A stretch of 64,000 bases of DNA from an uncultured Maribacter sp. (GTDB lineage: Bacteria; Bacteroidota; Bacteroidia; Flavobacteriales; Flavobacteriaceae), in NCBI GenBank assembly GCA_947498505.1, contig CANMKG010000001.1, positions 310,001 to 374,000 of the forward strand. Reading direction: 5' to 3'. The translations under genes and the position numbers were made by a program. This document shows positions 28,671-36,381 of the stretch, piece by piece. Under the pieces are notes generated by a model that worked only from the letters and a program-made list of their open reading frames with translations, searched no databases and was not told where the DNA came from. Numbering within the stretch: position 1 is the first letter of the stretch; the number at the start of each line of letters is the position of its first letter.

Positions 28671-29558
28671 TTAACTAAACTGAGAAGCTACTTTTTCTGC
28701 TTTTTTAGAAGCCGTGTAATCATAAAAACCTTCTCCAGATTTTACACCTAGTTTACCTGCCATTACCATATTAACTAGCAACGGACATGGTGCATATTTT
28801 GGATTTTTAAATCCATCATACAACACGTTTAGTATAGATAAACACACATCTAGTCCAATAAAATCAGCCAATTGTAATGGCCCCATTGGGTGTGCCATAC
28901 CTAATTTCATAACGGTATCAATTTCATTAACGCCAGCCACACCATTGTAAAGAGTTTCAATAGCTTCGTTAATCATAGGCATTAAAATACGGTTGGCAAC
29001 AAATCCAGGATAATCATTTGCTTCAGTAGGTACTTTTCCAAGTTTTTTACTAATAGCGACAATACTGTCATTAGTTTCATTAGAGGTATTATATCCTCTT
29101 ATAATTTCCACAAGCTTCATAATTGGAACAGGATTCATAAAATGCATTCCAATAATTTTCTCTGGTCTCTTTGTCACTGCGGCGATTTGAGTAATAGATA
29201 TTGAAGATGTATTTGTCGCCAATATAGTTTCAGGAGGAGCACATGCATCTAATTCTTTAAAAATAGCAAGTTTTAACTCTGTTCTCTCCGTTGCGGCTTC
29301 TACGACTAAATCAACATTTTTGACCCCTTCTTTTATAGAAGTATATGAAGAAATGTTTTCAAGCGTACTTATTTTTAACGCTTCACTAATTTTTTCTTTA
29401 GCGATTAAACGGTCTAAGTTTTTTGTAATGGTATTTATACCATTTTCAAGAGCTTTTTCAGAAACATCAATTAAGTTTACTTTAAACCCATTTTGAGCAA
29501 AAACGTGTGCAATACCATTTCCCATTGTTCCCGCGCCAATTACAGATACGTTTTTCAT
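28671..29558 (-). CDS. 3-hydroxybutyryl-CoA dehydrogenase-like enzyme
   Basis: The 295-residue NAD-dependent enzyme oxidises or forms 3-hydroxyacyl-CoA. The Rossmann motif GAGTMGNG (8-15) is at the N-terminus. The catalytic region is MHFMNPVPIMKLVEII (His of the His-Glu pair), with NRILMPMINEAIETLYNGVA and GLDVCLSILNVLYDGF in the C-terminal domain. It is the short stand-alone form (Hbd type), not the fused FadB type. No other beta-oxidation gene is nearby. It lies 4 bases after the oxidoreductase gene in the operon. Confidence 0.9.
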   Translation of the reverse strand: MKNVSVIGAGTMGNGIAHVFAQNGFKVNLIDVSEKALENGINTITKNLDRLIAKEKISEALKISTLENISSYTSIKEGVKNVDLVVEAATERTELKLAIFKELDACAPPETILATNTSSISITQIAAVTKRPEKIIGMHFMNPVPIMKLVEIIRGYNTSNETNDSIVAISKKLGKVPTEANDYPGFVANRILMPMINEAIETLYNGVAGVNEIDTVMKLGMAHPMGPLQLADFIGLDVCLSILNVLYDGFKNPKYAPCPLLVNMVMAGKLGVKSGEGFYDYTASKKAEKVASQFS

Positions 29559-29562
29559 GTTA

Positions 29563-30528
29563 TTAATTTTTAAAAGATTCTATTATTTGTAAAGCCACTT
29601 TTAGTGCTTCGGTTCCTTGTTTTAATGTTACTATAGGAGTTGTGTTGTTGTTTATTGCATCAGCAAAGGTTTCTAATTCATCCAAAATAGCATTGTTTGT
29701 TTCAATGCTGGGGTTTTCAAAATAGATTTGTTTCTTAACACCTTCAGCATTTTGTAAAACCATGTCAAAGTCACCAGGCTGCTCTGGTGCGTCTTTCATT
29801 TTTACGACCTCGACTTTTTTAGTTAAAAAATCTACTGAGATATACGCATCTTGCTGAAAGAAACGTGATTTTCTCATATTTTTTAAAGAGATTCTACTTG
29901 CAGTTAGGTTCGCTACACAACCATTTTCAAACTCAAGTCTCGCATTAGCAATATCTGGAGACTGACTTATTACCGAAACGCCACTTGCATTTATATTTTT
30001 CACCGTTGAATTAACTACGCTTAAAATGGCATCAATATCATGTATCATTAAATCTAATACCACAGGAACATCTGTACCTCTTGGGTTAAATTCCGCAAGC
30101 CTGTGCGTTTCAATAAACATGGGTTGGTTAATACTATTTTTTACAGCACTGAATGCTGGGTTAAAACGTTCAACATGACCAACTTGCCCTTTAACATTGT
30201 TTTCTTTTTCTAAAACAAGAAGCTCTTCTGCTTCAGCTAAAGTATTTGTAATAGGTTTTTCAATAAATACATGTTTTCCCCTTTGCATAGCTTTTTTCGC
30301 ACATTCAAAATGAGAAAGTGTAGGAGTAACAATATCAACAACATCAACAACATCAATAATAGTGTTTATGTTATCATAGTAAGTATATCCAAATTCATCA
30401 GCTACCTTTTTGCCATTTATAGCATCTGGATCATAAAAACCAATTAAATTATATTTTGAAGATTCGTTAAGTAATCTGAGATGAATTTTTCCGAGATGGC
30501 CGGCTCCTAAAACACCAACTTTTAACAT
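29563..30528 (-). CDS. Gfo/Idh/MocA-family oxidoreductase
   Basis: This 321-residue NAD(P)-dependent oxidoreductase acts on sugars or related polyols. The cofactor motif VGVLGAGHLGKIHL starts at residue 4, the family EKP motif is at 90-92 (KHVFIEKPITNT), and the C-terminal domain has DLMIHDIDAILSV. I chose the ATG at 30528 because homologues start right before the Rossmann strand, and a TATTTTTG box (30550-30543) lies between it and the in-frame ATG at 30555. It is the first gene of the seven-gene operon and is divergent from pcm. The substrate cannot be told. Confidence 0.9.
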   Translation of the reverse strand: MLKVGVLGAGHLGKIHLRLLNESSKYNLIGFYDPDAINGKKVADEFGYTYYDNINTIIDVVDVVDIVTPTLSHFECAKKAMQRGKHVFIEKPITNTLAEAEELLVLEKENNVKGQVGHVERFNPAFSAVKNSINQPMFIETHRLAEFNPRGTDVPVVLDLMIHDIDAILSVVNSTVKNINASGVSVISQSPDIANARLEFENGCVANLTASRISLKNMRKSRFFQQDAYISVDFLTKKVEVVKMKDAPEQPGDFDMVLQNAEGVKKQIYFENPSIETNNAILDELETFADAINNNTTPIVTLKQGTEALKVALQIIESFKN

Positions 30529-30677
30529 AGATATAGTTTTCTCAAAAATAAGCATACTTTATAAGTTTGTGTGCTTTGGTTAGATAAAATTTTACTGTTT
30601 TTTAAGGTATATTCAGAGCCAACTACTTTTTTATAAATGATGTGTTTTATTTGCGCGGAAGTTTTCGGATAACTTGC

Positions 30678-30685
30678 TAACTTTG
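30678..30685 (+). promoter_or_regulatory. Candidate -7 element of pcm
   Basis: TAACTTTG matches TAnnTTTG and ends 20 bases before the TTG start of pcm, which supports that start. A TTG lies 24 bases upstream of the box, longer than the usual 19. Confidence 0.35.
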
Positions 30686-30705
30686 GAAAACCAAACACCA
30701 AACTC

Positions 30706-31347
30706 TTGAAAGATACATTAAAGCATAGCGGAATGCGCAATAAATTGGCAGAGGTACTCATTGCCAAAGGAATAAAAAATGAGAATGTTCTAAATGCCGT
30801 GCGTAAAATTCCGAGACATTTATTTATGGATAGTAGTTTTGAAGGACATGCCTATCAAGATAAAGCATTTCCTATTGCAGCAGAACAAACCATTTCGCAG
30901 CCATATACAGTTGCTTTTCAAACAGAATTACTTGAAATTAGACCAGGGCAAAAAATACTTGAAATAGGTACAGGGAGCGGCTATCAAACAGCAGTTTTAT
31001 TACAACTAAGAGCAAAAGTTTTTACGATTGAACGCCAGTTGGAATTGTTTAAAAAAACGAGTCTTTTTTTTAAGAAAATGGGCTATCGGCCTAAAAAAGC
31101 CATTTTTGGTGATGGTTATAAGGGGCTACCTGAAGAAGCACCTTTTGACGGGATTATTGTTACAGCGGGCGCACCTGAAGTTCCCAAGCCTTTATTAGCA
31201 CAATTAAAAATAGGAGGTAGGTTGGTAATACCAGTAGGTATAGATGAACAAGTGATGACACTTTTTATTCGAAAATCAGCAAAGGAGTTTGAAAAAAAAG
31301 AACTAGGTTCTTTTCGTTTTGTACCGTTGTTGGAAAATAAAAACTGA
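30706..31347 (+). CDS. pcm: Protein-L-isoaspartate O-methyltransferase Pcm (TTG start)
   Basis: Pcm methylates L-isoaspartyl residues of damaged proteins so that they can be repaired. The 213-residue protein has the substrate block PRHLFMDSSFEGHAYQDKAF, AEQTISQPYTVAFQTELL, and the SAM motif ILEIGTGSGYQTAVL (about 84-98). FDGIIVTAGAPEVPKPLLAQ follows. I chose the TTG at 30706 (KDTLKHSGMRNKL) because homologues have a similar N-terminal extension before the GMR; the first ATG would be at 30733. It is divergent from the seven-gene operon and is followed by a Crp-like gene 17 bases later. Confidence 0.93.
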   Translation: MKDTLKHSGMRNKLAEVLIAKGIKNENVLNAVRKIPRHLFMDSSFEGHAYQDKAFPIAAEQTISQPYTVAFQTELLEIRPGQKILEIGTGSGYQTAVLLQLRAKVFTIERQLELFKKTSLFFKKMGYRPKKAIFGDGYKGLPEEAPFDGIIVTAGAPEVPKPLLAQLKIGGRLVIPVGIDEQVMTLFIRKSAKEFEKKELGSFRFVPLLENKN

Positions 31348-31364
31348 TTCAGGCTTTAAAAAGG

Positions 31365-31940
31365 ATGGAATACGATTTACTAAAACTAAATATTAAAAAG
31401 AATGTTAAAATATCTGATGGTGATTTAGATACTATTTGCAGCTATTTTAAACCCAAATCTATACAGAAAAAAGATTTTGTTCTTAGGCAAGGAAGTATTT
31501 ATAAGTACGAAGGTTTTGTATTGGAAGGTTGCTTTAGAATTTTTACTATTGATAAAAAAGGGAACGAAAATGTGCTTCATTTTGCTTCAAAAGATTGGTG
31601 GTTAATGGATGTAGATAGTTTTATGAATCAAACTCCGTCTTTGCTAAATATTCAGGCTTTAGAGGATAGCAAGGTGATTATGATTAATAAATCTGACAAG
31701 GAAGTATTGTATCAAGAATTTCCCGTTGTTGAAAAATTATTTAGGATTATGAGTCAAAAAGCTTTAGTTGCTTGGCAACGTAGGTTAATTAGAAATCATA
31801 GCCTCACAGCTCAAGAACGCTATTTCCATTTTATATCGAATTATCCTGAAATTGCAGCTAAACTTACGGATAGACAAACGTCTAGTTACCTGGGGATAAC
31901 GCATGAATTTTTAAGCAAAATTAAGCGGTTAAAAAAATAA
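31365..31940 (+). CDS. Crp/Fnr-family regulator (cyclic nucleotide-binding domain)
   Basis: The 191-residue protein has the beta-roll of cyclic nucleotide-binding regulators at about 25-125 (KDFVLRQGSIYKYEGFVLEG, CFRIFTIDKKGNENVLHFA). A dimer helix and a short C-terminal helix-turn-helix follow (QTSSYLGITHEFLSKIKRL, about 170-189). It lacks the cysteines of Fnr. Ligand and targets are unknown, as for many such regulators in Bacteroidota. It is probably cotranscribed with pcm. A hairpin with a T-run follows the stop. Confidence 0.87.
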   Translation: MEYDLLKLNIKKNVKISDGDLDTICSYFKPKSIQKKDFVLRQGSIYKYEGFVLEGCFRIFTIDKKGNENVLHFASKDWWLMDVDSFMNQTPSLLNIQALEDSKVIMINKSDKEVLYQEFPVVEKLFRIMSQKALVAWQRRLIRNHSLTAQERYFHFISNYPEIAAKLTDRQTSSYLGITHEFLSKIKRLKK

Positions 31941-31951
31941 AAGTTTCTATT

Positions 31952-31972
31952 GTTGAACTTGTTCAACTTTTT
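31952..31972 (+). terminator. Terminator after the Crp-like gene
   Basis: GTTGAAC-2-GTTCAAC (31952-31967) forms a perfect 7-bp stem followed by five T. As it is also a palindrome of regulator-operator size, an operator role is possible, but the position and the T-run favour termination. Confidence 0.6.
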
Positions 31973-32114
31973 AGTTACCATAATTCAAGACATTTAGATA
32001 CCACATTTAAATATAAAGTGTTGTTTTAGATAGTGTCTTGTGATTAACCGCAGAAAGCTTCTTACATCACTAAATAATACCGGTCAGCGAAAGGACCGTT
32101 GCAGCAGAAAACCT

Positions 32115-32576
32115 TTAGTTGTTAAAATTCTTTTTTATACGATCAAGGTTGCGCTTGTTGTCGCGGTCTTTTATATTTTCCCTTTTATCATAGAGCTTTT
32201 TACCTTTTGCTAAAGCAATGTTTATTTTGGCAAGACCATTATCGTTTATAAATAGGTTTAATGGAACTATAGTAAGTCCTGAGGTTTTTACTTCTCGTTC
32301 CAATTTTTTAAGTTCTCTCTTGTTTAATAAAAGTTTTCTTTCCGCTTTGGGTTTATGATTGTAATGGGAGCCGTGGGAATATTCATCTACCTGCATATTA
32401 ACAATAAATAATTCACCTCTATCATTAAATTCACAAAAACTTTCGGTGATTGAAGCTCTTCCGTAGCGAATAGATTTTATTTCTGTTCCCGATAATACAA
32501 TACCGGCTAAATATTTATCCAATAACTCATATTCAAAACGAGCCCTTTTATTTTTTATGTTGATGTTTTTCTGCAT
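32115..32576 (-). CDS. smpB: SsrA-binding protein SmpB
   Basis: SmpB binds tmRNA and brings it to stalled ribosomes. The 153-residue basic protein starts [20 protein letters not shown]. It shows [34 protein letters not shown], the helix [12 protein letters not shown], and the basic C-terminal tail [13 protein letters not shown] that enters the decoding site. The ATG at 32576 fits the family start. A TATTTTTG box (32590-32583) ends 6 bases before it, so a leaderless message is possible. No ssrA gene is visible in the window. Behind the gene, 32081-32098 holds a small CGGTC/GACCG hairpin without a T-run. Confidence 0.95.
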   Translation of the reverse strand: MQKNINIKNKRARFEYELLDKYLAGIVLSGTEIKSIRYGRASITESFCEFNDRGELFIVNMQVDEYSHGSHYNHKPKAERKLLLNKRELKKLEREVKTSGLTIVPLNLFINDNGLAKINIALAKGKKLYDKRENIKDRDNKRNLDRIKKNFNN

Positions 32577-32686
32577 TACGGACAAAAATAGGAACAATAA
32601 TTTAGTAAGATTGGGTCACTTTATATAATATTCAAAATATTTTGTAATCTAGCTCCTTTCTTGCGAACAGTTATTAAAACAGTTTT

Positions 32687-33448
32687 ATGTGTAAAAGGTA
32701 TAATTTTTTATTGGTTGCAATTTTGTTTGGTTTTGTTTCTTGTAAAAATGGAGTAAAAAAGGAAATTACAGCGCAATTTGTTGTTGATAAAAGTATACAA
32801 GTTAGTGGAGGGGAGTTGTATGCTAAAAATGAAGTATCATTTACGTTTCGTAAAAAAAGTTATACTTCAAAGTATGTGGATGGACAAAAAGTTCTAGAAA
32901 GAGTTACTAAAAATGATTCCACTTCTATTAAAGACATCAAAACTAATAAAGCTTTTAACCGTTATGTAAACGATTCTTTGGTAAAGGTTATTGATAGTAT
33001 GGCCAGAAAATATGAGAATTCAATTAATTCTGTTCATTATTTTGTTAAACTCCCTTTTGGATTAAATGATGAAGCAGTTCACAAGAAATTATTGGGAACT
33101 TCCAAAATTGATGGTAAGGAGTATTATAAAGTTCAAGTTACTTTTAGTGAAAATGGAGGAGGAGTAGATTTTGATGACACCTACATTTATTGGTTTAATA
33201 CAAAAACTTTTAAACCAGATTATTTGGCATATTCATTTCAGGTAAACGGCGGAGGGCAGCGATTTAGAGTAGCCTTTAACGAAAGATACATTGGTGGAAT
33301 CCGATTTGTAGATTACGAGAATTATGAAACTTTGAATCTAAAGGTTCCCATTGCTAAAATCGATTCACTTTATGCCGCAAATAAGTTGAAGCTACTTTCA
33401 AAAATAGAGATAAACGATATAACAGTTAATCCGGGCAGTTACAATTAA
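32687..33448 (+). CDS. Lipoprotein of unknown function, DUF6503-like
   Basis: The 253-residue protein has a lipoprotein signal (FLLVAILFGFVSC, Cys19) followed by KNGVKKEITAQFVVDKSIQV. The rest reads as a beta-rich fold with repeated strand pairs (VSFTFRKKSYTSKYVDGQ, YYKVQVTFSENGGGVDFDD, YIYWFNTKTFKPDYLAYSF). This pattern resembles outer-membrane lipoprotein-sorting (LolA-like) proteins, and from memory the family is DUF6503. No catalytic motif is seen. Its 3' end overlaps the converging phosphatase gene by 23 bases. Confidence 0.72.
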   Translation: MCKRYNFLLVAILFGFVSCKNGVKKEITAQFVVDKSIQVSGGELYAKNEVSFTFRKKSYTSKYVDGQKVLERVTKNDSTSIKDIKTNKAFNRYVNDSLVKVIDSMARKYENSINSVHYFVKLPFGLNDEAVHKKLLGTSKIDGKEYYKVQVTFSENGGGVDFDDTYIYWFNTKTFKPDYLAYSFQVNGGGQRFRVAFNERYIGGIRFVDYENYETLNLKVPIAKIDSLYAANKLKLLSKIEINDITVNPGSYN

Positions 33449-33974
33449 ACTCTAATTTACTTTCCGAAGCAATGCCATTTATAATCTTTACTATGAAGAG
33501 TACCCCATTTTCATGATCATCAATACTGCTGTATTTGTCATGCCCAATAAGCTTGTTAACAAGTTCTGGAGTAGAGTTACTATGTCCTACGATCAATACA
33601 TTTTTATTGATATTGTCAGCTAAAAATTGCTCACTAGTAATATCTTCAACGTTGTAATAAGTAACATCAATATTTTGTTTAACAGAAATAGGTGCCGCGG
33701 TCATTGACGTGCGGTTATAATCTGTAGAATATATGGCATCAAGTTCCACATCTTCTAGAATTTCGGCCCAATGCATTGCTCTTCCAAGTCCATCTTGGGT
33801 AAGTTCTGGATCTACATTTTCTGGTTTTGAACGATCTTTTTCAGAATGACGTATAAGATATAACGTGGTTATATTAGTTTCCTCAACAGTATTAGCGCTT
33901 TCCACCTTATCCTCCTTACACGAAATTAGTGTAATAGTGATGCAAAAAAATAGAATTTGAACAATTGATTTCAT
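33426..33974 (-). CDS. SixA-like histidine phosphatase lipoprotein
   Basis: The 182-residue protein has a lipoprotein signal (ILFFCITITLISC, Cys19) and a phosphoglycerate mutase-type histidine phosphatase domain. The catalytic block is YLIRHSEKDRS (Arg42, His43), the second Arg is in YSTDYNRTSMTAAP (Arg88), and the second His is His131 in VLIVGHSNSTPE. RHSEK instead of RHG is usual for the SixA-like branch in Bacteroidota. Being exported, it cannot act on cytoplasmic phosphohistidine, so the substrate is unknown. It converges on, and overlaps by 23 bases, the DUF6503-like gene. Confidence 0.85.
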   Translation of the reverse strand: MKSIVQILFFCITITLISCKEDKVESANTVEETNITTLYLIRHSEKDRSKPENVDPELTQDGLGRAMHWAEILEDVELDAIYSTDYNRTSMTAAPISVKQNIDVTYYNVEDITSEQFLADNINKNVLIVGHSNSTPELVNKLIGHDKYSSIDDHENGVLFIVKIINGIASESKLEFNCNCPD

Positions 33975-34071
33975 TACTTTCGTATTTAACTTTTAATAAC
34001 AAAGTCTTTTAGTCTAACTTTTATTATATAAAAATAGTATAAAAAACCGCTATTTTTTTGTTTTTTTGCTT

Positions 34072-35643
34072 ATGGTTAAAAAAATAGTATTTTTTCTTAC
34101 GTTTATTGCTGTAGCGACTTCCAATGCGCAGATTGAGAGTCTTCCCGTGGATTTCAGGCAGCATAATGCTATTAATTTAAACAGTAGTTTACTAAATCCA
34201 TCGTATGTACTAAATGGAGACTATAAGAATTCCATAGGTTTATGGTCTAGATGGCAATTTCAAACTATAGATGGAGATCCAACATCATTATTTGTAAACT
34301 ATAATGGAAAATTAGGAAAATCTTCGGGCTTTGGAGTTGGCTTTATACAACATAACACAGGTGTTTTCTTGCAACAAGGTGGAGCCCTTAATTATGCTTA
34401 TAATATTGTTTTTAGCCCTAAGGTAAGTTTAGGAGTTGGTTTAAATGTTTTTGGTTACATGGAGGAATTGGCTGATGATCGCTTTGTGACCAATCCAGAT
34501 ATTAATATACCTCAAGCGCAAATTACAAATGATTTTATAGTTCAAGTGGCTCCTGGAATAAATTTAAAAGTAGATAGGTTTAATCTTGGATTTACTTCTG
34601 AAAATGCTTTCCGTCATAATTTTAGTGATGAAGAAAGTAGTGCTTCGGATGACAGAATTTATTTAGGGCTTGCCTCTTACGATGTTGTTTTAAGCGGTTC
34701 AAACATTGTGTTAAGTCCTATGGTATATTTAAAATCCATACCAAATACGGACACTCAATATGGAATAAACACTTTGGTTGCTGCGAATAAGTTTTGGGCC
34801 CAGGCTGGTTACAATAGTTATTATGGTGTTTCGGGAGGTTTAGGAGGAGTGTTTTTTAAAAAATGGTCCTTAGGCGTTTTAGTTGAATATGGGTTAGACG
34901 AAACTTTAAAAGATTTAGATCCTACTTTTGAAATTGTTACAGCATTTAATTTTGGCAAAAAGGCTTCTGTTGAAGAACTGGATGAAGAAGAAGAAGATGG
35001 CATAGAGGAAGAACTGAAAGAAAATATTGAAGAAGAATTAAAACTTACTAGAAAAGAAAGAAGAGCTTTAGCTAAGCAGGAAAAAGAGCGATTACAAAGA
35101 GTAGAGGATTCGTTGAACCTTGCTAAGAAACAAACTGAATTAGCAAAAATTCAAAGAGATAAAAGAGAACAAGAAGCTCAAGATGCGTTATTAAAAGAGC
35201 AAGAAAAAACGAGATTGGCAGCTATTGAGCAACGTAAGAAAGATTCATTAAATGCAGCAGCATTAGCAAAGGAAAATGAAGAAAAACTAGCGGCTCTTGA
35301 AGAAGCTAAAAAGAAGGCTGAAGCGGAAAAAATTGCAGCTGCGAAAGAAGAGGTCAAACCTAGAAAAGGGGAACGCTATAAGGAGGTGATTAGTACTAGC
35401 ATAGAACCAGGTTTTTATTTAATTGCAAATATTTATGGTACTCAAAAGTATTATAATGCATTCATGACTACGTTGAAAAACAAGGGGCTAAACCCTGGCT
35501 CATTTAGATATGGTTCAAATAATTATAACTACGTTTATTTAGAGCGATTTGATACTATGCAAGAAGCTCGCAAAGCACGAGATAGTAAGTATAATGGACG
35601 TTATACTGAAATGACTTGGATATTTAGGGCTGTACCTGAATAG
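34072..35643 (+). CDS. PorP/SprF-like outer-membrane protein with long coiled-coil and SPOR-like C-terminal domain
   Basis: The 523-residue protein begins with a signal peptide (VFFLTFIAVATSNAQ). A PorP/SprF-type beta-barrel (about 20-300; FRQHNAINLNSSLLNPSYVL near the start) belongs to the family that anchors type IX secretion adhesins. After it comes a highly charged alpha-helical stretch (about 305-440, rich in E, K, A), then a small domain (about 447-523, EPGFYLIANIYGTQKYYNAF and YVYLERFDTMQEARKARDSK) resembling SPOR peptidoglycan-binding domains. I chose the ATG at 34072 over the TTG two codons upstream. The protein would reach from the outer membrane into the periplasm. Confidence 0.83.
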   Translation: MVKKIVFFLTFIAVATSNAQIESLPVDFRQHNAINLNSSLLNPSYVLNGDYKNSIGLWSRWQFQTIDGDPTSLFVNYNGKLGKSSGFGVGFIQHNTGVFLQQGGALNYAYNIVFSPKVSLGVGLNVFGYMEELADDRFVTNPDINIPQAQITNDFIVQVAPGINLKVDRFNLGFTSENAFRHNFSDEESSASDDRIYLGLASYDVVLSGSNIVLSPMVYLKSIPNTDTQYGINTLVAANKFWAQAGYNSYYGVSGGLGGVFFKKWSLGVLVEYGLDETLKDLDPTFEIVTAFNFGKKASVEELDEEEEDGIEEELKENIEEELKLTRKERRALAKQEKERLQRVEDSLNLAKKQTELAKIQRDKREQEAQDALLKEQEKTRLAAIEQRKKDSLNAAALAKENEEKLAALEEAKKKAEAEKIAAAKEEVKPRKGERYKEVISTSIEPGFYLIANIYGTQKYYNAFMTTLKNKGLNPGSFRYGSNNYNYVYLERFDTMQEARKARDSKYNGRYTEMTWIFRAVPE

Positions 35644-35665
35644 GAAGATAAGAAGTGAAAAAATT

Positions 35666-36262
35666 TTATTTCTGAATTTCTTTGCGAATTAATACACTTA
35701 GGTAAGCTACAGTATTCATTAAGTATTTTCTGTCTTTCGTCATTGTCGCCATTGCAACGGCACCCGTAATCATTGTATACAATTGTTTTGCAAATTGTAA
35801 TGGTGTAACTGGTAATTTTAGTTCACCCGAGTTAACTCCGTTTTCTAGAACCAGAGCAATTTTACCTTCGATTTCTTGAATAGTTTCTTTGGTCGCAGCA
35901 GCAAGAAGTTTATTGTTGTGCTGAGCATCTACACCAATGTTTAAAATTGGGCAACCACCTATATCGGCAGTATAAACATCATAATTTCTGTAAAACAATA
36001 TAAACTGATTTATTTTATCTAACGATGTGCCTTCAATGTTTAATTGATTGTCGATTTCAGAAAGTAGACGCTTGCTATTGTATTGAAACGCAGATAATGC
36101 AAGCGCTTCCTTATTTTCAAAATTACCGTAAAGTGCACCTTTTGTTAGTCCGGTAGCATCAGTAAGTGCACTCATGCTAGTTCCAACGTAACCGTGTTTA
36201 TTAAAAACAGGAGCAACAGTTTCAATAATATATGCTGTGGTTCTTTCAGCCTTCGTGGACAT
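35666..36262 (-). CDS. TetR/AcrR-family transcriptional regulator
   Basis: The 198-residue repressor has an N-terminal helix-turn-helix (about 8-55; TAYIIETVAPVFNKHGYVG, SALTDATGLTKGALYGNF) and a variable helical ligand domain. FYRNYDVYTADIGGCPILNIG in the C-terminal half matches a branch with a Cys-Pro turn often found in YcdC/TetR_C-type regulators. The ATG at 36262 (MSTKAERTT) is preferred to a GTG six codons upstream. No efflux gene is adjacent, so the target is unknown. It lies downstream of clpB but is separated by a strong terminator. Confidence 0.87.
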   Translation of the reverse strand: MSTKAERTTAYIIETVAPVFNKHGYVGTSMSALTDATGLTKGALYGNFENKEALALSAFQYNSKRLLSEIDNQLNIEGTSLDKINQFILFYRNYDVYTADIGGCPILNIGVDAQHNNKLLAAATKETIQEIEGKIALVLENGVNSGELKLPVTPLQFAKQLYTMITGAVAMATMTKDRKYLMNTVAYLSVLIRKEIQK

Positions 36263-36314
36263 TCTGATATATTTTAACACGAATATAGAAAATCTGTTCG
36301 CTGAATAGTAGTTA

Positions 36315-36356
36315 AAAAGAGAAAAAATATGGTTTAGTTCATATTTTTTCTCTTTT
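36315..36356 (-). terminator. Strong terminator after clpB
   Basis: A perfect 17-bp stem (36315-36331 with 36340-36356) around an 8-base loop is A/T-rich at the ends, so the T-run is part of the stem on both strands. It separates clpB from the TetR gene. Confidence 0.8.
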
Positions 36357-36381
36357 CCTTAAAATTATACAATGTAACTAC

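Noticed and set aside
30529-30555. Nine-residue extension of the Gfo/Idh/MocA protein
   Set aside because: The extension would begin upstream of a TATTTTTG box, and the family normally begins at the Rossmann strand.
31952-31967. GTTGAAC-TT-GTTCAAC palindrome as a binding site of the Crp-like regulator
   Set aside because: It follows the stop of the regulator gene and is followed by five T, so a terminator is the simpler reading; no promoter lies next to it.
31941-32114. Possible tmRNA gene beside smpB
   Set aside because: The gap is 174 bases, too short for ssrA, and shows no tRNA-like ends or tag frame; only a small hairpin without T-run is present at 32081-32098.
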